Notes under the pieces: generated by a model
What the model saw: only the letters and a program-made list of their open reading frames with translations
Databases searched by the model: none
What the model was told of the DNA's origin: nothing
Made by a program: the position numbers and the translations under genes
Assembly (NCBI GenBank): GCA_025929745.1
Contig: JAICPQ010000080.1
Coordinates: 1 to 10,334, forward strand
Direction: 5' to 3'
DNA: 10,334 bases
Origin: Burkholderiales bacterium
GTDB taxonomy: Bacteria > Pseudomonadota > Gammaproteobacteria > Burkholderiales > SG8-39
Shown: positions 1 through 6,519 of the stretch, piece by piece
How the letters are laid out: each line of letters begins with the position of its first letter
How positions within the stretch are numbered: position 1 is the stretch's first letter

Positions 1-1850
1 CCGGTCAGCTCCGGGGACGGGAGCGCCACCGGCTCCTTGCCCTCGCGCCGGCGCAGGTAGGGGTGGACCATGTTGCCCTGGATCGGCCCAGGCCGGACGA
101 TCGCGACCTCGATCACCAGATCATAGAAGGTGCGCGGCTTGAGCCGGGGCAGCATCGACATCTGGGCCCGGCTCTCGACCTGGAACACGCCGATCGAATC
201 GGCCAGGCAGAGCATGTCGTAGACCTCGGGGTCTTCGGCCGGCACGGTCGCCAGCTCGAGCCCGATGCGGTAATGCCGGCGCAGGAGCTCGAAGCTCCAG
301 CGAATGCACGACAGCATGCCCAGCGCCAGCACGTCGATCTTCAACAGGCCCAGCGCGTCCAGGTCGTCCTTGTCCCACTGGATCACGCTGCGCTCGGGCA
401 TGGCGGCGTTCTCGATGGGCACGAGCTCGGCGAGCGGGCCGCGCGAGATGACGAAGCCGCCGACGTGCTGGGAAAGATGGCGCGGGAAGCCGCGCAACGC
501 CTGCGCGAGCTCGAACCAGGTATTCGAGACCTCGATGCCGTCGTCGACGAAGGCATGCGATTTCGCCACGCGGTCGACCTCGTCGAGCGGCACGCCGAGC
601 GCTCTTCCGACGTCGCGCAGCGCGCTTTTGGTGCGATAGCAGATCACGGTCGCCGCCAGGGCGGCGCGGCTGCGCGTGTACTTGCGATAGACGTACTGGA
701 TCACTTCCTCGCGCCGCTGGTGCTCGAAGTCGACGTCGATGTCGGGCGGCTCGTTGCGCTCGCGCGAGACGAAGCGCTCGAACAGCATATTCATGCGCGC
801 CGGGTCCACTTCGGTGATGCCGAGCGCATAGCACACCACCGAGTTCGCCGCCGAGCCGCGCCCCTGGCAGAGGATGCCTTCGCCGCGCGCATAGCGCACG
901 ATGTCGTGCACGGTGAGAAAGAACGGCTCGTAGCCGAGCTCGGCGACGAGGCGTAGCTCGTGCTCCACGAGCTCGGCCACTTTCGGCGGCACGCCGTCCG
1001 GGAAGCGCCAGCGCAAGCCCGCCTCGGTCAGCTTGCGCAGCCATGACGCCGGCGTCTCGCCCTCGGGCACAAGCTCCGCCGGATACTCATAACGCAGCTC
1101 GTCGAGCGAAAAACGGCAGCGCTCCGCAATCGAGACGGTCTCGGCGAGGAGCTCCGCTGGGTAGAGTTGCGCGAGGCGCATGCGCAAACGCAGATGCCGC
1201 TCGGCATTCGGAAAGAGCGCATGTCCGCATTGCGCGACCGGTCTCCCGAGGCGGGTCGCGGTGAGCACGTCCTGCAGGCGGCGGCGCGAGCGCACGTGCA
1301 TGTGCACGTCGCCGGAGGCGACGAGCGGGAGGTCGTATCGCTTCGCCGTCTCCCGGAGGGACTGCAACCTGGCCTTGTCGTTCGGCCCGCAGTGGAGCTC
1401 CACGGCAATCCACGCCGCGCCTCGAAACCGCTCGGCGAGCCAGGCGCCGGCGCTCGCGTCTTCACCAGGCACCCACAGCACCAGCGCGCCGCAACCGGCG
1501 AGCCGCTCGACGTCGTCGCGTCCGAGCGCGTACCTGCCTTTCTTGCTGCGCCGCCGGCCGAGCGTAATCAGCGAGGAAATCGCGCCATAGGAGCGCCGGT
1601 CGGTCGCGAGGATGACGAGCTTCATGCCCTCGACGACGAGCTCGGTGCCGTGCACGAGCTCAAGGCCGCATTCCTTCGCCTGCAGGTGCGCGCGCACCGA
1701 GCCGGCGAAGGAGCACTCGTCGGTCAGCGCAAGCGCCCGGTAGCCGAGCTCGCGCGCGCGCGATACGAGCTCCTCCGGATGCGACGCGCCGCGCAGGAAG
1801 CTGAAGTTGGACAGGCAGTGCAGCTCGGCGTAGTCAGGCAAAAAGGCCAT
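1..1850 (-). CDS. dnaE2: Error-prone DNA polymerase DnaE2 (ImuC), N-terminal part; gene runs off the left edge
   Basis: This is the catalytic subunit of the SOS-induced translesion mutasome, a C-family DNA polymerase that works with ImuB and ImuA on damaged templates. About 616 codons are in the window, against roughly 1,020-1,080 for a full-length protein, so the end of the palm/fingers and the C-terminal domains lie outside. The N-terminal PHP domain begins with YAELHCLSNFSFLRGASHPE (residues 7-26). The usual second His of the PHP HxH motif is Leu13, which fits a PHP domain without exonuclease activity. The polymerase core is clear: GRGSAANS just before the catalytic motif PDIDVDFE with Asp370 and Asp372, and QWDKDDLDALGLLKID ending in the third expected catalytic Asp, Asp506. 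The ATG at 1850 was chosen because it puts the PHP motif at the usual distance from the N-terminus. It overlaps the imuB end by 17 nt, which suggests translational coupling. No strong Shine-Dalgarno sequence precedes it. No frameshift is seen in the visible part. Replicative DnaE1 is less likely given the imuAB context and the PHP sequence. Confidence 0.96.
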   Translation of the reverse strand, partial: MAFLPDYAELHCLSNFSFLRGASHPEELVSRARELGYRALALTDECSFAGSVRAHLQAKECGLELVHGTELVVEGMKLVILATDRRSYGAISSLITLGRRRSKKGRYALGRDDVERLAGCGALVLWVPGEDASAGAWLAERFRGAAWIAVELHCGPNDKARLQSLRETAKRYDLPLVASGDVHMHVRSRRRLQDVLTATRLGRPVAQCGHALFPNAERHLRLRMRLAQLYPAELLAETVSIAERCRFSLDELRYEYPAELVPEGETPASWLRKLTEAGLRWRFPDGVPPKVAELVEHELRLVAELGYEPFFLTVHDIVRYARGEGILCQGRGSAANSVVCYALGITEVDPARMNMLFERFVSRERNEPPDIDVDFEHQRREEVIQYVYRKYTRSRAALAATVICYRTKSALRDVGRALGVPLDEVDRVAKSHAFVDDGIEVSNTWFELAQALRGFPRHLSQHVGGFVISRGPLAELVPIENAAMPERSVIQWDKDDLDALGLLKIDVLALGMLSCIRWSFELLRRHYRIGLELATVPAEDPEVYDMLCLADSIGVFQVESRAQMSMLPRLKPRTFYDLVIEVAIVRPGPIQGNMVHPYLRRREGKEPVALPSPELT

Positions 1851-3003
1851 GCACGTACCATTCGCCGTCTTCGCGATACACCCAGGCGATCGATGCGTCG
1901 GGCAGGCGCGCGACGAAGTAATCGCGCCTGGCATCATCGCCGTCCCACCAGCCCGACTCGATGCGCTCGGGTCCTGCAAGAAGAGTAAAACCCTGCTCGC
2001 CGATCCTTTTTGCTTCTAAAAGCCAAACCGGTCTCGGCCCAGGCGCCGCCGCTTCGCGCGGATCCCACTCGCCCGGCTCGATGCGGCGCCAGGCATGCTC
2101 CGGGCGGTGGTCGGCCTGCGCCGCGAGTGCGTAAACCGCCGCGTGGCCGAGGCGCGCGCGCAGCCGCTCCATAAGGCGCGCCCAATCCTCGGACTCGAAG
2201 GCGGGATCGCCGAACATGCCGGCGCTCGAACCGGCGAGCGAGGCGAATTCGCCCGCTTCGAGCACGATTGCCTGCACCGGTTGCATGAGCACGGTGCGCG
2301 AGAGGCGCTCGCGCAACACCTGTCCGAGGCGTTCGGCATCGCGCGTGGCCGATGCAAGATTGACTTCGACGCAAGTGGAGCCGCTCTCGTGCAGGAGAAC
2401 CAGGCGAAAAGCGTGCACTCCTTCGTGCCGCGCGGCGAGCAGTCCGTCGAGCTGCACGAGGAGGCGCCGAGCGCCGAAGTAAAGCCCTTCAGCGTGCGTC
2501 ACTTCCGCCGGCAACTCGAGCTTCGCGTTGAAGCGCGCCGGCGGCGCGAAGAACTCGCGCGGTTCGGGCGCGACGCCAAGCGCGCGGTCGAGCGCTTCGA
2601 TCGCCTGTGCGCCGCAGCGCTGGGCAAGACCGGCGCGCGGCAGCGCGAGCAGCGCGCCAACGGTGGTTACGCCGATACTGCTCAGGAATTCGACGTCGAG
2701 GCCGGTCACCTCCACCGGCAGCGCTTCCAGCCTCTCGCCTTCGCCACGCGAGCGCCAAAGCGCGGCGCGCGCGGTACGCGCCACGCCGAGCGAAAAGCCG
2801 AGTCCCATCTCATTCAGGCTGGCGGCGAGCTTCTCGCGCAGCCGCGCAAAACCGCCGTACAGGCGCAGGCTGCCCTGCACTTCGAGGAGCACTTCGCGCG
2901 GCGGCTCGAGCGAAACCTTAGGCGTGAACTGGCAGGCCCATGCGCCGATCGGCGCGAGCGACTGCGTCGGCAGGCCGGGGAAGTGCAGTGCGACCCAAAG
3001 CAT
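1834..3003 (-). CDS. imuB: ImuB, Y-family polymerase-like mutasome scaffold, with an N-terminal internal deletion
   Basis: ImuB is a catalytically dead Y-family polymerase homologue that tethers ImuA, DnaE2 and the beta clamp during SOS mutagenesis. The 389-aa product starts MLWVALHFPGLPTQSL, a typical ImuB N-terminus. It then jumps within a few residues to IGAWACQFTPKVSLEPP (19-35), which in known ImuB proteins lies about 65-75 residues further on. Everything after that is normal. The palm strand LLLEVQGSLRLYGG-type segment is at about 39-51, the helix-hairpin-helix thumb at about 100-145, and the little finger at about 155-250. SSAGMFGD (259-266) sits where a clamp-binding-like motif may be. 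The ImuB C-terminal region holds LLAGPERIESGWWDG (341-355), RRDYFVA (359-365) and WVYREDGEWYVHGLFA (374-389). ImuB is usually about 470-500 aa. The ATG at 3003 was chosen over longer in-frame options because the upstream extension is compositional noise read across imuA. A weak AAGAGA lies about 7 nt upstream. It overlaps imuA by 86 nt and dnaE2 by 17 nt. Confidence 0.92.
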   Translation of the reverse strand: MLWVALHFPGLPTQSLAPIGAWACQFTPKVSLEPPREVLLEVQGSLRLYGGFARLREKLAASLNEMGLGFSLGVARTARAALWRSRGEGERLEALPVEVTGLDVEFLSSIGVTTVGALLALPRAGLAQRCGAQAIEALDRALGVAPEPREFFAPPARFNAKLELPAEVTHAEGLYFGARRLLVQLDGLLAARHEGVHAFRLVLLHESGSTCVEVNLASATRDAERLGQVLRERLSRTVLMQPVQAIVLEAGEFASLAGSSAGMFGDPAFESEDWARLMERLRARLGHAAVYALAAQADHRPEHAWRRIEPGEWDPREAAAPGPRPVWLLEAKRIGEQGFTLLAGPERIESGWWDGDDARRDYFVARLPDASIAWVYREDGEWYVHGLFA

Positions 3004-3625
3004 GAAAAGGTCTCTTGATTCGCAGTCGGAGCGGCGCCGCTGCGGGCGCGCCACGGCGTTTGGCGATGTGCACGGCGAGCGCATCGCCGTCGGGCTCGAG
3101 CGCAACGCGCAACGCGGCAGGCGACGATTCCGCCGCCGCCTGGCGCGGGCGAAAGAACGCCACCCAGGCCTGGCTTCCTTCGGCCGCGACCGCCAGGCGG
3201 CGCAGCTCTTCGTACGCAATGCGCGGAAACCAGGCGATGAACGCGTGGCAGCTTTTCGCGCGCAGCACCTGCTCCGCAGCCCAGAGCGCATCGCGGCGCG
3301 CGACGGTGCGCACGATGGCGAGCTGCGCCAGATCGACGCCGGCCGCGGCCAGCGCCGGCGCGTCAGGGAGGTGGGGCGGCGCGAGCCACACCACGCGCTT
3401 TCCCGCCCAGGTCAGCGCGGCAAGCGCCGGCAGCGCGAGCGTGAGCTCGCCGATGCCTTCATGGTTGCAAAGGAGCTCGGTGAGAACCCCGGTGGGCCAC
3501 CCGCCGCCGGGCAGCGCGCGGTCGAGATCCGGATAAGTCGTTGACAAGACCGGACAAAACGCGGCCGGCGCGCCGCCGCGCCACACCGGATGCTGCCGCA
3601 GGATGTCTTCGAGAGGCGCCGCCAT
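2918..3625 (-). CDS. imuA: ImuA, RecA-like translesion synthesis accessory protein
   Basis: This is the first gene of the imuA-imuB-dnaE2 SOS cassette. ImuA is a RecA-fold protein that partners ImuB and supports damage-induced mutagenesis by DnaE2. The 235-aa product shows the family signature TTYPDLDRALPGGGWPTGVL (29-48), then TELLCNHEGIGELTLALPAL (49-68), KRVVWLAPPHLPDAPALAAAG (76-96, central part) and FIAWFPRIAYEELRRL (129-144). Aligned by eye to RecA, CNHEGIGELTL (53-63) occupies the P-loop position but has Glu where RecA has the catalytic Lys of GKT. A canonical Walker A motif is therefore absent, as is common in ImuA. The ATG at 3625 gives the conserved N-terminus MAAPLEDILRQHPVWRG. No Shine-Dalgarno sequence is possible from a transcript starting at the predicted promoter, because the LexA box and -10 element run right up to this ATG. 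The last ~28 residues overlap imuB in another frame. Expression should be repressed by LexA and induced by DNA damage. Confidence 0.93.
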   Translation of the reverse strand: MAAPLEDILRQHPVWRGGAPAAFCPVLSTTYPDLDRALPGGGWPTGVLTELLCNHEGIGELTLALPALAALTWAGKRVVWLAPPHLPDAPALAAAGVDLAQLAIVRTVARRDALWAAEQVLRAKSCHAFIAWFPRIAYEELRRLAVAAEGSQAWVAFFRPRQAAAESSPAALRVALEPDGDALAVHIAKRRGAPAAAPLRLRIKRPFHALGRTALPRPADAVARADRRMGLPVHA

Positions 3626-3644
3626 ACTGTATTAATATACAGTA
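3625..3644 (-). promoter_or_regulatory. LexA (SOS) box at the imuA start codon
   Basis: The 20-mer TACTGTATTAATATACAGTA (plus strand) has the CTGT-N8-ACAG core at 3627-3642. It matches the E. coli consensus TACTGTATATATATACAGTA except in the central bases. It is an island of A/T in very GC-rich DNA, so chance is unlikely. On the minus strand its last bases merge with the ATG of imuA (3625-3623). It contains the -10 element of the imuA promoter, so bound LexA would block RNA polymerase directly. This predicts damage-inducible expression of imuA-imuB-dnaE2, as is established for such cassettes. Confidence 0.93.
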
Positions 3645-3662
3645 CTAAGCGGCGCGTGTCAG
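3627..3662 (-). promoter_or_regulatory. Sigma70-type promoter of the imuA-imuB-dnaE2 operon
   Basis: Reading the minus strand, a -35 hexamer CTGACA (3662-3657; 5 of 6 match TTGACA) is followed by a 17-nt spacer and a -10 hexamer TATATT (3639-3634; 5 of 6 match TATAAT). The -10 is inside the LexA box. Counting down from the -10 puts the start of transcription at about 3627, so the mRNA would begin with 0-2 nt before the AUG. The TGA stop of the upstream kinase gene (3661-3659) lies inside the -35 hexamer. Confidence 0.75.
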
Positions 3663-5500
3663 CGTTCGGGGAGGCCTGCATCCGGGCGCTCATAGCGCCC
3701 GGCATAGGACCGATTCTTGGCAACCGGAACGTCCTCGCCGAGCACACGCGCGGCGTTGTACCACTTCAGCGACTCTGCGTTATTTCGCGACACGCCGGCG
3801 ATGCCCTGGTCATAGATCTCGCCGAGGCGCTTGGCCGCCTTACCGCTGCCCGCGACCGCGGCGCGCGCGTACACCTTGACCGCGTCCCCGCCTTTGCCGC
3901 GCCGCTCGAGCGCGAAAGCCTGCCGGAACAACGAATCGCCGCTCGCTTCGGCCTTGGCTTCGGCCTTGGCTTCGGCCTTCACCTTCTCCACGGCCGCACG
4001 CGCTTCCGCGACCTGGCGTCGCGCATCGGCCCGCGCGCGCTCCGCGGCCTGCCTTTGCGCGTCGCTCGTTTCCTCGACCCTGCGCTTCGCGGCTTGCACT
4101 TCCGTTAGCATCTCGGCGATCTTTGCCTGCTGCTTCGCATCTTCAGCGGCGAGGAATGCGTACCCGCCCAGCGCCACGGCGAGCGCTCCGGCCGCGATCG
4201 CCGCAACGACCATGGGCGTACGCCGGCGTGCTGCAGTCGCCGCCGTCACTTCGGCTTGCCGACGCTTGAGCTCCTCTTCCTGTTTCTTGACCTCGCGCTC
4301 GAGCTTCTCTTTGCGGGCGGCAAGCTTGGCAATGGCCTCGCCTTCGCGGCGCGCCGCTTCTTCGAGCTCCTTCCTCCCTTCGATGCCGGTCGATTCCTCC
4401 GAGGTGCCGCGCAGCTTGGTGATCTTGCGCTTCGCGAGCGCCGTGTAGATTCCGTTCGGAAACTGCTGGACGTAAAGCTCGAAATCCTTCGGATCCGTGC
4501 CCGCATTGATCGAGCGCCAGAATTCGAGCTCCAGCTCCGGATTGGTGCCGCTTTGCGTCGTGCTCGCCGCCTGAGCGGCGCTCGCAGGCGCAATGGCGAT
4601 CGGCGGGGCCGGCTCGCCATCGAGCGTCCTGTCGACGTCCTCCGCCTCGGTGTCACCGTCGAGTGCGCGCTTGAGCGCAGCGGCGAAGTCCTTCGCCGAC
4701 TGATAGCGCGTGCCCGGATGCTTGGAGAGCGCCTTCTTCACCACCGCATCGAAGTGCGGCGTGACCGCGCTATTCAACGAAGAGGGCCGCGGCGGATCTT
4801 CCTGCACGATCTTCTTGGCGATGGTCCAGGCGCCGCCGCCGGTGAAGGGTTTCTCGCCGGTCAGGAACTGGTAGAGGATGATGCCGGCGGAGAAAAGATC
4901 GGAGCGGTGGTCGATCGCGGAGCCCGTGATCTGCTCGGGCGACATGTATGCCGGCGTGCCGATCATGGTGCCGGCTTGCGTGCGCTCCATTTGGCTGCGG
5001 TCGGGATCCTGCACGCGCGCCACGCCGAAATCGGTGAGCTTGGTGCGCCCCTGGGCGTCGAGCATGACGTTGGCGGGCTTGACGTCGCGGTGAATGACGC
5101 CGGCGCTATGCGCGAAATCCAACGCGTCGAGGAGCTCGCTCATGACGCGCACCGCCTCCTTGAGCTCGAAGCGCTGCTCGGCGTCGAAGTGCTGCTTGAG
5201 CTCCTTGCCGTCGATCAGCTCCATCACGAGGTAGGCGACGTCGCCTTCCTCGGCGAAGTCGTACACCTGCACGATGTGCGGATGGTTGAGCCGCGCCACG
5301 GCCTGCGCCTCGCGCGAGAAGCGCAGCGAATAATCCTTGGCCGTCTCCGGATCGAGGTGACTCTTGAGGATGGTCTTGATCGCGACCCGGCGATTCAGCT
5401 TCGGGTCCACGCCCTCATAGACGACGCCCATCGCGCCCTTGCCGAGGGTGCGCTCGATCGTGTAGCGCCCAAGGGCTCTAAGTTCGGCTGCTTCCGTCAT
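3659..5500 (-). CDS. Hanks-type serine/threonine protein kinase, single-pass membrane protein with coiled coil and Sel1-like C-terminus
   Basis: This is a PknB-like eukaryotic-type Ser/Thr kinase (613 aa) that should phosphorylate proteins in the cytoplasm. The kinase domain spans about residues 13-280: glycine loop GKGAMGVVYEG (20-30), ATP-anchoring Lys42 in VAIK, catalytic loop HRDVKPAN (137-144) with Asp139, metal-binding DFG (157-159), activation loop with several Thr/Ser, and SPE (187-189). All key residues are present, and it is an RD-type kinase, so it is probably activated by phosphorylation of the activation loop. A Pro/Ala linker follows (about 295-320), then FWRSINAGTDPKDFELYVQQ (327-346) and FPNGIYTALAKRKI, a motif seen in other bacterial signalling proteins. 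A charged coiled coil (about 375-420), one transmembrane helix (about 429-451), a second coiled coil ending in KAEA repeats (about 453-520) and a Sel1/TPR-like segment (about 521-590) complete it. The C-terminal part is predicted to be periplasmic. The ATG at 5500 was chosen because kinase homology starts about 12 residues later. GGGGAG abuts it with no spacer, which is unusually close. An in-frame GTG at 5620 would add 40 residues without kinase similarity. Confidence 0.93.
   Translation of the reverse strand: MTEAAELRALGRYTIERTLGKGAMGVVYEGVDPKLNRRVAIKTILKSHLDPETAKDYSLRFSREAQAVARLNHPHIVQVYDFAEEGDVAYLVMELIDGKELKQHFDAEQRFELKEAVRVMSELLDALDFAHSAGVIHRDVKPANVMLDAQGRTKLTDFGVARVQDPDRSQMERTQAGTMIGTPAYMSPEQITGSAIDHRSDLFSAGIILYQFLTGEKPFTGGGAWTIAKKIVQEDPPRPSSLNSAVTPHFDAVVKKALSKHPGTRYQSAKDFAAALKRALDGDTEAEDVDRTLDGEPAPPIAIAPASAAQAASTTQSGTNPELELEFWRSINAGTDPKDFELYVQQFPNGIYTALAKRKITKLRGTSEESTGIEGRKELEEAARREGEAIAKLAARKEKLEREVKKQEEELKRRQAEVTAATAARRRTPMVVAAIAAGALAVALGGYAFLAAEDAKQQAKIAEMLTEVQAAKRRVEETSDAQRQAAERARADARRQVAEARAAVEKVKAEAKAEAKAEASGDSLFRQAFALERRGKGGDAVKVYARAAVAGSGKAAKRLGEIYDQGIAGVSRNNAESLKWYNAARVLGEDVPVAKNRSYAGRYERPDAGLPER
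3945..3980 (-). repeat. Three 12-bp tandem repeats inside the kinase gene
   Basis: The plus-strand unit gcttcggccttg occurs at 3945-3956 and 3957-3968, and a third copy (last base c) at 3969-3980. On the coding strand it encodes Lys-Ala-Glu-Ala repeated three times in the coiled coil beyond the transmembrane helix (residues about 508-519). The unit is a multiple of three, so a change in copy number would lengthen or shorten the helix without breaking the frame. Confidence 0.85.
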
Positions 5501-5548
5501 CTCCCCGTAGCGGGTCCTGCGCCCGCCCTTCTTGTCCGATTGAAGGAC

Positions 5549-5577
5549 ATTATCGAGACGGATCAAAGGACCTACAA
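5549..5577 (-). promoter_or_regulatory. Possible weak promoter for the kinase gene
   Basis: The 131-bp gap between the cyclase stop and the kinase ATG (5501-5631) is the largest non-coding stretch in the minus-strand run. On the minus strand it holds GATAAT (5554-5549; 5 of 6 to the -10 consensus), 17 nt after TTGTAG (5577-5572; only 3 of 6 to the -35). This would give a leader of about 40 nt. The poor -35 makes it tentative; the kinase may simply be read from the upstream operon promoter. I see no clear hairpin terminator in the gap. Confidence 0.25.
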
Positions 5578-5631
5578 GGAAAAAGCCGCGCGTGAGCGGG
5601 CAAAGTTCCGCTTCGCGCACCGCTTCTTACA

Positions 5632-6519
5632 CTATTCGCAGAAGAACTCGACGACGTCGGTCGCGCCGGCGCGCGACTGGCCGAATGCGATCCAGCCGTG
5701 CCCGCGCAGCGTAAATTCCTCGCGCCGCAGAACGATCTCCTTGTCGCCTTCAACCGTGACGAAAGTGCCGTTCGCGCTGTGGTCGGTGAGGATGAACTTG
5801 TCCAGGCGGCGCTCGATCTTGCCGTGCGCGCGCGAAGCCATGCGCTCGTTGATCACCAGGTCGGCCGACGGGTCGCGGCCCATCGCAAGCGTTGGCCGCT
5901 CGGCGGAAAGCACGAGCTCGGTGCCCTGTACCTTGAGGCGCAGCGCGGTGTGGCGCGGCTTGAAAGCCGACTTGTGCGAGGCGAGCGTCGTCATGTCCTC
6001 GCTCTGCTGCCAGAGAAGCTCGAAAGCCTGGATCTCCTGCGCCTTGCCCTGCACCTGGATCGTGGTGATTGCCCGCGTACACGCCTTGAGCATCGGCGAC
6101 ATGAGCATGACCGTGTCGCGCGCGGTGATGATTTGACCCTTCGTCGCCACCCCGACGAGCCGCGACGCGAGGCCGACCGCATCGCCGAAAAACTCCCCGT
6201 CGCGCTCGAGCACGGCGCCGTAGTCGAAGCCGACGCGGATGCCGAGCGCGGTCTCGCCGACCGGCGGTAGCGCGGAGACGGCGAGCTGCATCTCGATCGC
6301 GGCATCGGCCGCGTCGTCCGCACGCGGAAAGATCGCCATGACCTCGTCGCCGATCGTCTTCACCACGCGCCCTTTCGCAGCCTCGGTCTTCTGCCGCATC
6401 AGGTTCACGCAGTTCTCCACGGCGGCATGCGCGACGGCATTGCCCGCCGACTCGTAGAGCTTCGTGCTTCCGCTGATGTCGGCGAAAAGGACCGCCGCTT
6501 CGCTCGCCTGTTCGGCCAT
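5632..6519 (-). CDS. Class III nucleotide cyclase-FHA domain fusion protein
   Basis: The 295-aa protein has no signal peptide or membrane helix and should be cytoplasmic. Residues about 6-170 form a class III adenylate/guanylate cyclase catalytic domain. It has VLFADISGST (10-19) with metal ligand Asp14, and VVKTIGDEVMAIF (52-64) with second metal ligand Asp58 and Lys54 at the position that selects adenine in adenylate cyclases. FFGDAVGLASRL (110-121) keeps the phosphate-binding Arg120. However, the family's conserved Asn of the VN-x3-R motif is Gly116 here, so activity may be reduced or lost. Residues about 195-290 form an FHA phosphothreonine-binding domain: MGRDPSADLVI (213-223), SRAHG (229-233) and HSANGTFV (247-254), with the conserved Gly-Arg, Ser-Arg-x-His and Asn-Gly intact. 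The ATG at 6519 follows the MFS stop codon with no gap (TAG|ATG), so translation is probably coupled. The downstream Ser/Thr kinase is a likely source of the phosphothreonine ligand; this is inference from context. It could be a true cAMP producer or a phospho-dependent regulator that has lost catalysis. Confidence 0.92.
   Translation of the reverse strand: MAEQASEAAVLFADISGSTKLYESAGNAVAHAAVENCVNLMRQKTEAAKGRVVKTIGDEVMAIFPRADDAADAAIEMQLAVSALPPVGETALGIRVGFDYGAVLERDGEFFGDAVGLASRLVGVATKGQIITARDTVMLMSPMLKACTRAITTIQVQGKAQEIQAFELLWQQSEDMTTLASHKSAFKPRHTALRLKVQGTELVLSAERPTLAMGRDPSADLVINERMASRAHGKIERRLDKFILTDHSANGTFVTVEGDKEIVLRREEFTLRGHGWIAFGQSRAGATDVVEFFCE

Noticed and set aside
2433..2450. QLDGLL in ImuB (residues 185-190) as a beta-clamp-binding motif
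   Set aside because: It matches the loose QxxL-x-[LF] pattern, but it falls in a little-finger helix that aligns with ordinary helix sequence in other ImuB proteins.
3004..3291. A longer ImuB start that would add 96 residues
   Set aside because: The extra residues are Arg/Ser-rich and lie entirely within imuA in another frame. They do not resemble the missing ImuB segment, and the standard ImuB N-terminus begins at 3003.
3625..3644. The TACTGT...ACAGTA palindrome as a transposon end or attachment site
   Set aside because: It matches the LexA consensus closely, overlaps a promoter for an SOS cassette, and no recombinase or second copy is present.
5501..5620. A GTG start at 5620 for the kinase adding 40 residues
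   Set aside because: The added residues show no similarity to kinase N-termini, and the region has the look of an intergenic spacer. The ATG at 5500 sits at the normal distance from the glycine loop.
4256..6136. A 626-codon open frame on the plus strand antisense to the kinase and cyclase genes
   Set aside because: Its translation is rich in Arg, Ala, Leu and His with no domain pattern, and it runs antisense to two proteins with clear motifs. Long stop-free antisense frames are expected at this GC content.
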